Of a stretch of DNA of 40,258 nucleotides, positions 20,247 to 30,212 are shown in pieces (the first letter of the stretch is position 1; each line of letters opens with the position of its first letter). The notes under the pieces are model-generated. The model did not search any database, had not been told where the DNA came from, and saw nothing but the letters and a program-made list of their open reading frames with translations. The DNA comes from Arenimonas sp. (lineage in GTDB: Bacteria > Pseudomonadota > Gammaproteobacteria > Xanthomonadales > Xanthomonadaceae), in the NCBI GenBank assembly GCA_026398695.1, contig JAPLSJ010000086.1, positions 1 to 40,258 of the forward strand. The letters are read 5' to 3'. Made by a program: the position numbers and the translations under genes.

Positions 20247-21536
20247 GTGTCCGACAACAAGAGCGTCGTACTCAACGCCGCCGGCAAGAACGTCGAGCTT
20301 CCCGTTTATACCGGCACCCTCGGCGCACCCTGCGTCGACATCACCCGGCTGCCCAAGGAAACGGGCATGTTCACCTACGACCCCGGCTTCGTGGCGACCG
20401 CCAGCTGCCGCAGCGCGGTGACCTACATCGACGGCGACGAGGGCGTGCTGCTTTACCGCGGCTACCCGATCGAACAGCTGGCCAAGCATTCCAACTTCCT
20501 CGAGACCAGCTACCTGCTGATGAACGGGGAGCTGCCCAACACCGAGCAGTTCGCCAAGTTCGAGCACGAAGTCACCCACCACACGATGATGCACGAGGCC
20601 TTCAAGGGCTTCCTGGGCGGCTTCCGCCACGACGCGCACCCGATGGCGATGCTGTGCGGCATGATCGGCTCGCTGGCCGCGTTCTACCACAGCGACCTCG
20701 ACCTGGAAGACCCGGAACAGCGCCGCCTGGCCGCCATCCGCCTGCTGGCCAAGGTGCCCACCATCGCCGCCGCCTGCTACCGCTATTCCATCGGCTGGCC
20801 GGTGCGCTACCCGCGCAACAACCTCGAGTACGTCGAGCGCTTCCTGCACATGATGTTCGAAGTGCCCAGCGAGCCGCTGCACATGAAGCCGATCGCCGCC
20901 AAGGCGCTCGACCTGCTGTTCATCCTGCACGCCGACCACGAACAGAACGCCTCCACGTCCACCGTCCGCCTGGTCGGTTCCACCGGCGCCAATCCCTACG
21001 CCTGCGTGGCCGCGGGCGTGGCCGCGCTCTGGGGCCCCGCGCACGGCGGCGCAAACGAGGCGGTGCTCAAGATGCTGTCGGAGATCGGCCGCCCGGAAGA
21101 TGTTTCCAAGGCCGTCGACCGCGCCAAGGACAAGAACTCGGGCTTCCGCCTGATGGGCTTCGGCCACCGCGTGTACAAGAACTTCGACCCGCGCGCGACC
21201 ATCATCCGCGAGATGTGCCACGAGGTGCTGGCCGAGCTGGGCGTCAACGACCCGATGCTGGAAGTGGCCATGCGCCTGGAGGAAGCGGCGCTCAAGGACG
21301 ACTACTTCGTGCAGCGCAAGCTCTACCCGAACGTCGACTTCTACTCGGGCATCATCTACAAGGCGCTGGGCATCCCGACCGAGATGTTCACGGTGATGTT
21401 CGCCATCGCCCGCACCGCCGGCTGGGTGTCGCATTGGCTCGAGCAGCAGACCGACCCGGAAGCCAAGATCGGCCGTCCGCGCCAGATCTACACCGGCGCC
21501 GCCGGCCGCGATTACGTGGCGCTCGACAAGCGCTGA
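20247..21536 (+). CDS. gltA: Citrate synthase (type II, hexameric)
   Basis: It condenses oxaloacetate and acetyl-CoA to citrate, the entry step of the TCA cycle. The 429-aa length and N-terminal domain ([22 protein letters not shown]) fit the Gram-negative NADH-sensitive type. Catalytic residues are in [10 protein letters not shown] (His), [15 protein letters not shown] (His) and NVDFYSGII (Asp). The GTG at 20247 is chosen because AAAGGAG lies 7 nt upstream and the family begins there. The longer open frame from 20148 covers the leader. An extended -10-like TGAGATACT near 20132-20140 is a weak promoter candidate. Confidence 0.95.
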   Translation: MSDNKSVVLNAAGKNVELPVYTGTLGAPCVDITRLPKETGMFTYDPGFVATASCRSAVTYIDGDEGVLLYRGYPIEQLAKHSNFLETSYLLMNGELPNTEQFAKFEHEVTHHTMMHEAFKGFLGGFRHDAHPMAMLCGMIGSLAAFYHSDLDLEDPEQRRLAAIRLLAKVPTIAAACYRYSIGWPVRYPRNNLEYVERFLHMMFEVPSEPLHMKPIAAKALDLLFILHADHEQNASTSTVRLVGSTGANPYACVAAGVAALWGPAHGGANEAVLKMLSEIGRPEDVSKAVDRAKDKNSGFRLMGFGHRVYKNFDPRATIIREMCHEVLAELGVNDPMLEVAMRLEEAALKDDYFVQRKLYPNVDFYSGIIYKALGIPTEMFTVMFAIARTAGWVSHWLEQQTDPEAKIGRPRQIYTGAAGRDYVALDKR

Positions 21537-21559
21537 CGGCACCGCAAGGCTCGTTGACG

Positions 21560-21587
21560 ACGCCCCGCATCGCGGGGCGTTCGTTTT
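21560..21587 (+). terminator. Intrinsic terminator of gltA
   Basis: A perfect 9-bp stem ACGCCCCGC/GCGGGGCGT with an ATC loop is followed by TCGTTTT. It is 24 nt after the citrate synthase stop. Confidence 0.85.
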
Positions 21588-21614
21588 GGTGCGCCCGCAT
21601 GCCTCTGGACCGCC

Positions 21615-22235
21615 TCAGGCCTCGCCAGCGTCCATCAGGCGCCTGAGGGTGGCAGCGGACGCCCTGGGCACCGGCGTCGCCTCCAGCGGCTCCAGGGGCG
21701 GCTGCCGGAGCGAGGCGTGCGGCAGCACCACCAGTTCGAAAGCCACGCCGTCGGCGGTGAAGTGCCAGCTCGGCAAGTCGGCGCTGCGTTCGCGATCCAG
21801 CCGCACCCGCCGCACGCCCGCCTCGGCGGGAATGCGCTGGTCGTGGAGGAAATGCGCCACGTCGTCGGGGTCCTGCGGGTGCAGGTGCAGCAACACGCCG
21901 GCACGCTCGTTCGCCGTGCCTTCGAGCACGGGCCCGGCCAGCCGCGGGTCGAAGGCCGCCAGGAACGCCATCGCCTGCAGGGCGGCGTCGCGCAGCCGGC
22001 CCAGCACCGGCGCGGGCCCGCCGCCGAACAGCCGCTGCCGTTCGCCGAGCGCCTCGCGCACGAGCGCGGCGTCAGGGAGCGCGGCCTCGTCGCGTACGCC
22101 CAGTTTCGCGGCCGCCTTGCGGCGCGCCTGGTCGATGTCCACCTGCTCGCCGCAGGCCAGCAGGCGTGCCGCTTCCTGCGCCACGAGCTGGCGGCGCTGG
22201 TGCGTGCGCGGGTCGTCCTGGCGTCGTGGGCTCAT
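21615..22235 (-). CDS. Nucleotidyltransferase-like conserved hypothetical protein
   Basis: A 206-aa conserved Xanthomonadaceae protein of unknown function, with the look of a nucleotidyltransferase-superfamily protein (sometimes annotated that way). It opens with an arginine-rich MSPRRQDDPRTHQRR and contains the family blocks RLFGGG, LLHLHPQDPDDVAHFL, RVRLDRE and WHFTADGVAFELVVLP. In the usual arrangement it starts just after the mrcA stop. Here the shifted mrcA frame runs into it, so it is also the C-terminal part of a long in-frame fusion. No signal peptide, membrane helix or clear Shine-Dalgarno site is seen. The function is not assigned. Confidence 0.75.
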   Translation of the reverse strand: MSPRRQDDPRTHQRRQLVAQEAARLLACGEQVDIDQARRKAAAKLGVRDEAALPDAALVREALGERQRLFGGGPAPVLGRLRDAALQAMAFLAAFDPRLAGPVLEGTANERAGVLLHLHPQDPDDVAHFLHDQRIPAEAGVRRVRLDRERSADLPSWHFTADGVAFELVVLPHASLRQPPLEPLEATPVPRASAATLRRLMDAGEA

Positions 22236-24695
22236 GGGCGCGGCGGGCTCGGGCGCTAGAAGATGTCGAACGCCTCTTCGTTGCTCAGCTCCGGCTCGAG
22301 GTCGAAGCCGCTGCTGGTGATCCGGTCGTAGTCTTCGCGCTTGAAGAACTCCTGGATCGAGCCCGGGCTGCCGTCGGCCATCAGGCGCCCGGTGGACGGG
22401 CTGAATCCAGATCGGCAGCGCGGCCTTGCCGCCGTATTCGCCGCGGCCCAGGGTGTTGAAGTCGTCCTTGCCGACCCAGACGGTGGTGACCAGGTCGCCG
22501 CCGAAACCGGAGAACCAGGCATCGCGGTGGTCGTTGGTGGAGCCGGTCTTGCCGCCGATGTCGTCGCGTTCGAGCACCTTGGCCGCCGTGGCCGTGCCGC
22601 GCTTCACCACGTCCTTGAGGATCGAGGAAATCATGAAGGCCGTGCGCTCGTCGATGGCGCGCGGCGCCAGCACCAGCGGGCCTTCCGGCACGGCCACCGG
22701 CTCGGCGGCGACGGTGCCGGCGGTCTCGGTGGCCGGGGCCTCGGGCGCCGCCGGGGCGCCGAAATCGAAGCCGTCCACCACGGTGGTGGCCTGCTGCTCA
22801 CCGGCTTCGCGGCCAGGGCAGCCGCGGCAGGCGCGCGGCGGCGCGGCTTGCGACAGCACCTCGCCGTCGCGGTCCAGCACCCGGTCGATGAACCACGGGT
22901 CCACCCGGAAGCCGCCGTTGGCGAACACGGCGTAGCCGCGCGCGATGGACATCGGCGTGAGCGACGAGGTGCCCAGCGACATCGACAGGTTCGGCGGCAG
23001 GCTCTGCTGGCTGAAGCCGAACTGGGTGATGTAGCGGCTGGCGAAATCCACGCCGATGGCGTCCAGCAGGCGCACCGAGACGAGGTTGCGTGACTGCACC
23101 ATCGCTTCGCGCAGCCGCATCGGGCCGGCGAAGTTGCCGGCGTCGTTCTGCGGCCGCCAGACGTTGCCCGCGCGGTCGCGGAACACCACCGGGGCATCGA
23201 GCACAATGCTGGCCGGGCCAAAGCCGCGCTCGAACGACGCCGCGTAAACGAACGGCTTGAAGCTCGATCCCGGCAGGCGCTGGGCCTGGGTGGCGCGGTT
23301 GAACTTGTTGAGGCCGAAGCTGAAGCCGCCGACCAGCGCGCGGATCGCGCCGTCCTCGGGCTGCAGCGACACCAGGGCGGCCTGGGCCACCGGGATCTGC
23401 GCGAGCAGCAGCTCGGGCTTTGCCGGTGCCGCCGGGGCGGCCGTTTCCGGGCCCGGTGCGACGGCAGGCTTGATCGGCTGCGGCGCTTCGGTGAACCGGA
23501 CAACGTCGCCGCGCTTGAGCAGCGCCTTGGGCCCCTTGCCCGTCCAGCGCATGGCCTTGGCGTCGAGCAGCACCGGCTCGGCGCCGGCCGTCACCAGCCG
23601 CACGCTGTCGCCCTCGAAGCCGGACACGATGCCAGCCGACAGCCCGCCCAGCGGCGGGTAGGCGCGCAGCCGCTTGCGCAGCGCCGCGTCGTCCTCGGAG
23701 TCGGCCAGCACCAGCTGCGCCTCCGGCCCGCGGTAACCGTGGCGGCGGTCGTATTCAAGCAGCCCCAGCTGCACCGAGCGCGCCGCCGCGGCCTGGTGCG
23801 CGCTGTCGAGCGTGGTGTAGACGCGAAGCCCGCTGGTGGTGGCCTCGGCGCCGTAGCGCTGCTCCATTTCCGCGCGCACCATCTCGGCCACGTACGGCGC
23901 CTCGACTTCGACCTTGGGCTCGTGCGGGCTGGCATTCACCGGCTCGGCAATGGCCGCGCGCTCCTGCGCGGGCGTGATCATTCCCTCTTCGCGCATGCGC
24001 AGCAGCACGTAGTTGCGGCGGATCAGCGCGCGCTCGGGATTGATGATCGGATTGCCGCTGGACGGGAACTTGGGGATCGAGGCCAGCGTGGCGGCCTCCG
24101 CAAGGGTCAGCTGGTCGAGGGTCTTTCCGTAGTAATAATCCGACGCGGCCGCGATGCCGTAGGCGCGGTTCCCGAAGAAGCTCTTGTTGAGGTAGAGCTC
24201 GAAGATCTCGTCCTTGGTCAGCTCGCGCTCCATCTTCAGCGCAAGGAAGATTTCGGTCAGCTTGCGCGTGTACGAGTACTCCGAGCTCAGGAAGAACTGC
24301 TTGGCCACCTGCTGGGTGATGGTGCTGCCGCCCGCCACGCGGCGGTCGTCGGTGGTGGCCAGCAGCCACACGGCGCGGCTGATGCCGCGCCAGTCAACGC
24401 CGGGATGCTCGTAGAAGCGCGCGTCCTCGATGGCGATGAAGGTCTGCTTGACGTGCAGGGGCACGTCCTCGATCTGGACCGGGAAACGCCGGGTCTCGCC
24501 GATCAGCGCGATCAGCTTGCCGTCGCGGGTATGGATGCTCAGGGGCACCTGCAGCTGGACGTTGCGCAGCTCCTGGACGTCGGGAAGCCGGGGTGCGATC
24601 AGCCAGTAAAGGACGCCCAGGGCGATCACCCCAAGCAGCGCGAGGCCCGCGAACAGGTACAGTAGCCGGCGCAGCAATCGAACGAAACGGGCCAT
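21615..24695 (-). CDS. mrcA: Penicillin-binding protein 1A, C-terminally altered and read through into the next gene
   Basis: A bifunctional class A PBP that polymerises and cross-links peptidoglycan at the inner membrane. It has an N-terminal membrane helix (about 10-33), then glycosyltransferase motifs EDARFYEHPG (Glu90), GGSTITQQ and KDEIFELYLNKSFFGNRAYGI. The transpeptidase motifs are SSFK (Ser477), SRN and KTGS (716-719). All catalytic motifs are intact. After PIWIQ (W763, near 22401) about 27-29 residues expected in PBP1A are missing and the frame is wrong. The normal tail is found in another frame (22256-22402). As written, the frame continues through the downstream 206-aa gene to 21615, giving 1026 aa. 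SD-like GGGAGAGG precedes the ATG. Confidence 0.85.
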   Translation of the reverse strand: MARFVRLLRRLLYLFAGLALLGVIALGVLYWLIAPRLPDVQELRNVQLQVPLSIHTRDGKLIALIGETRRFPVQIEDVPLHVKQTFIAIEDARFYEHPGVDWRGISRAVWLLATTDDRRVAGGSTITQQVAKQFFLSSEYSYTRKLTEIFLALKMERELTKDEIFELYLNKSFFGNRAYGIAAASDYYYGKTLDQLTLAEAATLASIPKFPSSGNPIINPERALIRRNYVLLRMREEGMITPAQERAAIAEPVNASPHEPKVEVEAPYVAEMVRAEMEQRYGAEATTSGLRVYTTLDSAHQAAAARSVQLGLLEYDRRHGYRGPEAQLVLADSEDDAALRKRLRAYPPLGGLSAGIVSGFEGDSVRLVTAGAEPVLLDAKAMRWTGKGPKALLKRGDVVRFTEAPQPIKPAVAPGPETAAPAAPAKPELLLAQIPVAQAALVSLQPEDGAIRALVGGFSFGLNKFNRATQAQRLPGSSFKPFVYAASFERGFGPASIVLDAPVVFRDRAGNVWRPQNDAGNFAGPMRLREAMVQSRNLVSVRLLDAIGVDFASRYITQFGFSQQSLPPNLSMSLGTSSLTPMSIARGYAVFANGGFRVDPWFIDRVLDRDGEVLSQAAPPRACRGCPGREAGEQQATTVVDGFDFGAPAAPEAPATETAGTVAAEPVAVPEGPLVLAPRAIDERTAFMISSILKDVVKRGTATAAKVLERDDIGGKTGSTNDHRDAWFSGFGGDLVTTVWVGKDDFNTLGRGEYGGKAALPIWIQPVHRAPDGRRQPGLDPGVLQARRLRPDHQQRLRPRAGAEQRRGVRHLLAPEPAAPMSPRRQDDPRTHQRRQLVAQEAARLLACGEQVDIDQARRKAAAKLGVRDEAALPDAALVREALGERQRLFGGGPAPVLGRLRDAALQAMAFLAAFDPRLAGPVLEGTANERAGVLLHLHPQDPDDVAHFLHDQRIPAEAGVRRVRLDRERSADLPSWHFTADGVAFELVVLPHASLRQPPLEPLEATPVPRASAATLRRLMDAGEA
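22256..22402 (-). pseudogene. mrcA: Out-of-frame C-terminal tail of PBP1A
   Basis: The 48 residues starting SPSTGRLMADGSPGS and ending SNEEAFDIF match the expected end of PBP1A (compare the STGQLA segment and acidic, aromatic end of E. coli PBP1A). They lie in a different frame from the main mrcA frame, so they are not translated in phase unless the ribosome shifts. The stop at 22256-22258 lies 20 nt before the next gene's ATG, which is the expected ancestral spacing. Confidence 0.8.
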
Positions 24696-24735
24696 CCAGG
24701 GCCTCTCCCGAGGTTTACATCGTCATGGGGCAGGG

Positions 24736-24741
24736 AGTATA
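24736..24741 (-). promoter_or_regulatory. Possible -10 element of mrcA
   Basis: TATACT on the minus strand, about 40 nt upstream of the mrcA start, is a fair -10 box. No convincing -35 box accompanies it. The remaining mrcA-pilM gap (24742-24852) shows nothing else recognisable. Confidence 0.3.
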
Positions 24742-24862
24742 GAACGTGCCATGACCCGGGAGATGTCGTGGGGGCGGCCGGTCCCAGGGTCCGATTGCGT
24801 CTAGGTTAGGGAAGCGAAATGGCTGTCCGGCAGACGCAGGGGCGTACGCACAGGGGGGGGTA

Positions 24863-24892
24863 TTGCCATTTGGCAATTTTTCGTTATTTAAT
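24863..24892 (+). promoter_or_regulatory. Sigma-70-type promoter of pilMNOPQ
   Basis: TTGCCA (24863-24868), an 18-nt spacer and TTTAAT (24887-24892), each 5/6 to consensus, lie in a locally AT-rich stretch. A run of eight G residues (24853-24860) ends 2 nt before the -35 box. A 7-bp inverted repeat (24862-24877) overlaps the -35 box and might bind a regulator. Confidence 0.65.
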
Positions 24893-24917
24893 GTGATGGC
24901 GCACCATTCGCTTGTAA

Positions 24918-25999
<1,082 letters not shown>

Positions 26000-26000
<1 letters not shown>

Positions 26001-26650
26001 TGGCCAGAATCAATCTACTTCCCTGGCGTGCAGAGCGGCGCAAGCTGCGCCAGAAGGAATTCGTCAGCATGCTGGGCCTGGCGTCGGTTGTCGCCCTGCT
26101 CGTCAGCTTCCTGATCGTCATGTACTTCAACGGTCAGCTCGAAGGCCAGCAGAACCGCAACACCTACCTGCGCGACCAGATCGTGCTGGTTGACCAGCAG
26201 ATCCTCGAGATCGAGGAGCTGGACAAGAAGAAGGCCAACCTGCTGGCACGCAAGCAGGTGATCGAGCAGCTGCAGGCCAGCCGTTCGCAGATGGTCCACC
26301 TGTTCGACGAACTGGTGCGCACCATCCCGGAAGGCGTCCGCCTGAGCTCGATCAAGCAGAGCGGCCAGATCCTGACGCTGGAAGGCCTGGCCCAGTCCAA
26401 CGCACGCGTCAGCTCCTACATGCGCAACCTCGAAGACTCGGGCTGGATGAGCAATCCCGACCTGACCATCATCGAGACCAAGGGCGAGGACAAGGGGCTT
26501 CCCAACGTCTTCTCGCTCAAGGTCACGCTCAAGAGCCCGACGTCGCCTGAAGAAGAAGAGGCCGCCGCCGCAGAGGCTGCAGCTGCCGCGGCGCCTGCTG
26601 CGCCTGCCGCCGCCCCGGCTGCCGCGCCTGTTGCCGGAGGTGCCCTGTGA
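26000..26650 (+). CDS. pilN: Type IV pilus assembly protein PilN
   Basis: A 216-aa inner-membrane protein of the alignment subcomplex. The N-terminal INLLPWR is the PilM-binding motif. One membrane helix (about 24-44), a coiled-coil region (about 48-92) and a periplasmic ferredoxin-like domain follow. The C-terminus is a long low-complexity tail of Glu, then Ala and Pro (about 178-216) ending PVAGGAL. The same kind of tail ends PilO. The start overlaps the pilM stop by one base (TGATG), and the stop overlaps the pilO start. Confidence 0.95.
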
Positions 26651-27330
26651 GCAGCAAGAAAGTCGACCTTCGCAATCTTGACTTCAACAATTCCGGTGCA
26701 TGGCCGATCCAGGTAAAGCTGGGCGCGTGCTTCCTGGTCCTCGTGGTGATCATCGGCCTGGCCTGGTACCTGTTCGTCAAGGACAAGCGCATGCTGATCG
26801 AGGCCGAGGAGGCCACCGAAGTCACGCTTCGCGGCGAGTTCCAGACCAAGCAGGGCAGGGCCGCCAACCTCGAGCCGCTCAAGCAGCAGCTCGCGCAGAT
26901 GGAAGTGATGCTGCAGCAGATGCTGCGCCAGCTGCCCAGCAAGAACGAGATGCCCGACCTGATCGTCGACGTGTCGCAGACGGCCCTGGCCAGCGGCATC
27001 AACAACGAGCTGTTCCAGCCGGGCGCCGAGACGATGCTGGAGTTCTACGCCGAGAAGCCGATCGCGCTGCGCATGGCGGGTACCTACCACCAGTTCGGAG
27101 CTTTCGTCAGCGGCGTGGCTTCCCTGCCGCGCGTGGTCATCATGACCATGCACGACATCTCGCTGAAGCCGCGAGGCGATGGTGACCAGACCCTGGTGCT
27201 GGAGGGCACGGTGAAGACGTACCGATACCTTGATGAAGACGAGGCGGCCGCCGCCGCGCCGGCCACCGCCGCTCCGGCGCCGGCAGCGCCTGCGCCGGCC
27301 GCCGCGCCTGTCGCCGGGGGGGTGCAGTGA
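26647..27330 (+). CDS. pilO: Type IV pilus assembly protein PilO
   Basis: A 227-aa bitopic inner-membrane protein that pairs with PilN and binds PilP. It has one membrane helix (about 24-46), a coiled coil (about 50-100) and the periplasmic domain (LPSKNEMPDLI, YHQFGAFVSGVASLPRVV). The Ala/Pro tail (about 200-227) ends PVAGGVQ, close to that of PilN. The GTG start overlaps the pilN stop (GTGA). Confidence 0.95.
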   Translation: MSSKKVDLRNLDFNNSGAWPIQVKLGACFLVLVVIIGLAWYLFVKDKRMLIEAEEATEVTLRGEFQTKQGRAANLEPLKQQLAQMEVMLQQMLRQLPSKNEMPDLIVDVSQTALASGINNELFQPGAETMLEFYAEKPIALRMAGTYHQFGAFVSGVASLPRVVIMTMHDISLKPRGDGDQTLVLEGTVKTYRYLDEDEAAAAAPATAAPAPAAPAPAAAPVAGGVQ

Positions 27331-27851
27331 TGGCCTCCATCAACACCCGAACCGTTGCGCGTGGCCTGGTCCTGTGCGTCGCCGTGCTGGCCCTCGCGGC
27401 CTGTACGCGCGGCCAGCGCGACCTCGAGGCCTGGGTGGCCGAAGTGAAGTCGCAGCCGGCACCGCCGCTCGACCCGCTGCCGGTCATGAAGCAGTTCGAA
27501 ACCTTTGAATATGCAGCGCAGAACCTGCGTGATCCCTTCAGTCCGCCCACGTCCGAACAGGACGGCGGCGGGCTGAGGCCTGACCCGAACCGGCGCAAGG
27601 AAGTCCTCGAGGCCTTCCCGCTGGACAGCCTGGACATGGTCGGCACGATCGGGTCCGGCGCCGGGATCATCGGCCTGGTGATGGGGCCGGACAAGGTGAC
27701 CTACCGGGTCCGCCCGGGCAACTACATGGGGCTCAGCGACGGTCGCATCACCGCGGTCTTCGAAGACCGCGTTGAAATGGTCGAACTCGTACCTGATGGG
27801 GCCGGCGGTTGGCTTGAGCGTCAAGCCAAAATCGCCCTTGAAGACAATTGA
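27330..27851 (+). CDS. pilP: Type IV pilus assembly lipoprotein PilP
   Basis: A 173-aa lipoprotein that links the inner-membrane PilNO complex to the secretin PilQ. The signal peptide ends in the lipobox LAAC (Cys25). The N-terminal linker contains NLRDPFSPP, the usual PilQ/PilO-contacting segment. The C-terminal beta domain includes MVGTI, YRVRPGNYMG and GRI. The ATG at 27330 is taken as the start; an adjacent GTG at 27327 overlapping the pilO stop would add one residue. Confidence 0.95.
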   Translation: MASINTRTVARGLVLCVAVLALAACTRGQRDLEAWVAEVKSQPAPPLDPLPVMKQFETFEYAAQNLRDPFSPPTSEQDGGGLRPDPNRRKEVLEAFPLDSLDMVGTIGSGAGIIGLVMGPDKVTYRVRPGNYMGLSDGRITAVFEDRVEMVELVPDGAGGWLERQAKIALEDN

Positions 27852-27866
27852 TTGGGGGAATGCACG

Positions 27867-30029
27867 ATGACCGCGAATAATACGATCGGCCAGGGGAAGG
27901 GCAGCAAGCGCACTTGGTTGCTGGCCATGGGAGCGCTCGCTGTCGGCATGACGGCGTCGCTGTCCGCCTTGGCTGCGAACGTCCTGCAGGACGTGCGTTA
28001 CGCATCGGCCCCCGGGGGCAAGGTCGACATCACCCTGCAGTTCGCAGAGCCGGTGGGTGACGTCCAGGCCTTCACGACCGACACGCCGCCGCGCATCGCC
28101 GTGGACCTGCCCGAAACCACCAACGGCCTGAGCCAGCGCCGGGTCGTCATCGGCAGTGGCGCCACCTCGGCCGTCTCGGCCGTCGAGGCCGGTGGCCGGA
28201 CCCGGGTCGTTGTCGACCTGTTCCGCCCCGCGGGCTACACGACCCGCAGCTCCGGCAACCTGCTGGTGCTGACGGTGGATGCCGGAGCGGTGCAGAGCAA
28301 CGCCTCCAACACGATGGCCAATCCCTCCGACCCGACCAAGCGCGTCGCGTCGGCCATCGAGGTCGCCAACATCGACTTCCGCCGCGGCGAGAATGGTTCG
28401 GGTCGCGTGATCCTCCGCTTCAACGGGGATGGCGCCGCCGCCGACATGCGCAACGAAGGCTCCAAGGTGGTGGTGGACGTCGCCAACGCCAGCATCCCGG
28501 AAAGCCTCCGTCGTCGCCTGGACGTGACCGACTTCGCCACGCCGGTGCAGAGCCTCGAGCCCAACACCAATGCCGGCAGCACGCGCCTGGTGATCAACAC
28601 CAACGGTGCCTACGACTCGATGGCCTACCAGACGGGCAACGAGTACGTCATCGAGATCACGCCCAAGCGCGCCGCGGTCATTGCCTCGGCCCCGTCCGCC
28701 CGCGCGGCGGGTGCCGTCGCCGGCGCCGCTCCGTCGCAGGGCTACACCGGCCGTGCCGTCACCTTCAACTTCCAGGACGTGCCGGTCCGCACCGTGCTGC
28801 AGCTGATCGCCGAAGAGTCCAACCTCAACGTCGTCGCCTCCGACACCGTGCAGGGCAACGTCACGCTCCGCCTGATCAACGTGCCCTGGGACCAGGCCAT
28901 GGAGATCGTGCTGCGCGCCAAGCAGCTCGACAAGCGCCGCGACGGCAACGTCATCTGGGTTGCGCCGCAGAAGGAAATCGCCGAGTTCGAGAAGGCGAAG
29001 GCCGATGCCCGCATCGCCAACGAGGACCGCGAGGAGCTCGTCACTGAATACATCGCGATCAACTACGGCAACGCCGAGGAAATCGCCAAGCTCCTGACCG
29101 AGAACAGCAAGAACAGCGGTGGTGCCGGTGGTGCAGGCGGCGCGGTGCAGAACAAGGGCTTCCTGTCGCCGCGCGGCAGCGTCAGCTTCGACAACCGCAC
29201 CAACACCCTGCTGCTGATCGACATTCCGAAGAAGATCCAGGAAGTGCGCACGCTGCTCGCCACCCTCGACCGCCCGGTCGACCAGGTGCTGATCGAAGCG
29301 CGCATCGTCGTGGCTTCGGAGACCTTCGCGCGCGAACTGGGCGTCATCTTCGGCATCCAGGACCGCGTGGGTACCCTTGAGGACGCCGCAGCGGTTGGCG
29401 AAACTACCACCGACTCCGGCTTCCTGGTGGGCCTCCCGGCCACCACGCCCGCCGGCCTGCTGAACCTGAGCATCCTGCGCAGCGACATCGCGCTCGACCT
29501 CGAGCTGTCCGCGCTCGAGGAAGAAGGTCGCGGTGAAGTGGTGTCCAACCCGCGCGTCATCACTGCCAACCAGCGCGAGGCGATCATCCGCCAGGGCGAC
29601 GAGGTCGGTTACCTGACGATCCAGCCGGCCACGACCGCCGGTGCCGTTGCCACGGCCACCGTCGAGTTCAAGGAAGTGCTGCTTGAGCTCAAGGTCACCC
29701 CGACGATCACCCAGGACGGCCGCGTCTACCTGAACCTGATGGTGAAGAAGGACGAGGTCAGCGAGCTGATCGAGAACCCGGCCGGCGGCTTCGTGCCGCA
29801 GATCGCCCGTCGCGAAGTCAGCACTGCGGTGCTGATCGACAACGGCCAGACCGTGGTGGTGGGTGGCGTGTATGAGTTCTCGAGCCGCGAGGACCTGCGC
29901 AAGGTTCCGTTCCTCGGCGACCTCCCGGTGCTGGGCAACCTGTTCCGCAACAAGAACAAGTCGTCCGACAAGGCCGAACTGCTGATCTTCGTCACCCCGC
30001 GCATCCTGCAGGTGTCCAAGAAAGGCTGA
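27867..30029 (+). CDS. pilQ: Type IV pilus secretin PilQ
   Basis: A 720-aa outer-membrane secretin forming the pore for the pilus. The signal peptide covers about residues 1-37 (ends ALAA). Two AMIN domains bind peptidoglycan (about 38-240). An STN/secretin N0 domain (FNFQDVPVRTVL), an N1 domain (VTEYIAINYGNAEEIAKLL) and the secretin core (NPRVITANQ, VPQIARREVSTAVLIDNGQTVVVGG, VPFLGDLPVLGNLF) follow. The last residues before the end, ELLIFVTPRIL, are typical. The ATG at 27867 has GGGGGA upstream. A GGAGGAGG loop interrupts N1 and the core. It is the last gene of the operon. Confidence 0.96.
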   Translation: MTANNTIGQGKGSKRTWLLAMGALAVGMTASLSALAANVLQDVRYASAPGGKVDITLQFAEPVGDVQAFTTDTPPRIAVDLPETTNGLSQRRVVIGSGATSAVSAVEAGGRTRVVVDLFRPAGYTTRSSGNLLVLTVDAGAVQSNASNTMANPSDPTKRVASAIEVANIDFRRGENGSGRVILRFNGDGAAADMRNEGSKVVVDVANASIPESLRRRLDVTDFATPVQSLEPNTNAGSTRLVINTNGAYDSMAYQTGNEYVIEITPKRAAVIASAPSARAAGAVAGAAPSQGYTGRAVTFNFQDVPVRTVLQLIAEESNLNVVASDTVQGNVTLRLINVPWDQAMEIVLRAKQLDKRRDGNVIWVAPQKEIAEFEKAKADARIANEDREELVTEYIAINYGNAEEIAKLLTENSKNSGGAGGAGGAVQNKGFLSPRGSVSFDNRTNTLLLIDIPKKIQEVRTLLATLDRPVDQVLIEARIVVASETFARELGVIFGIQDRVGTLEDAAAVGETTTDSGFLVGLPATTPAGLLNLSILRSDIALDLELSALEEEGRGEVVSNPRVITANQREAIIRQGDEVGYLTIQPATTAGAVATATVEFKEVLLELKVTPTITQDGRVYLNLMVKKDEVSELIENPAGGFVPQIARREVSTAVLIDNGQTVVVGGVYEFSSREDLRKVPFLGDLPVLGNLFRNKNKSSDKAELLIFVTPRILQVSKKG

Positions 30030-30049
30030 GGCTGGCCACAAGGCTTGAA

Positions 30050-30082
30050 GACGAAGGGTCGCGAAAGCGGCCCTTCGTCGTT
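30050..30082 (+). terminator. Probable terminator of pilMNOPQ
   Basis: A 13-bp stem (GACGAAGGGTCGC with GCGGCCCTTCGTC, including one U-G pair) closed by a GAAA tetraloop lies 20 nt after pilQ. The following T-run is short, so efficiency is uncertain. Confidence 0.6.
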
Positions 30083-30212
30083 CCGGGGCCATGCCGGCCT
30101 AGCACCGCCACGACGCCCCCGCAACGGCGACATTCGCGGCCTGCTGGGGGAAAATGAGCGGCCCCGCCCGTGCGGCGGGCCGCCCGACTCCTCCTAGCCG
30201 AAGCCGCCCACC

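Noticed and set aside
24862-24881. Hairpin plus T-run upstream of pilM as a terminator or attenuator
   Set aside because: The stem has a 2-nt loop, is weak, and overlaps the -35 box of a good promoter; it is better read as promoter DNA.
24871-24890. Sigma-54 promoter for pilM
   Set aside because: TGGCA is present but no GC follows at the required 10-nt spacing.
27084-30092. A 1002-codon open frame antisense to pilO-pilQ
   Set aside because: Same reason: shadow composition opposite well-conserved pilus genes.
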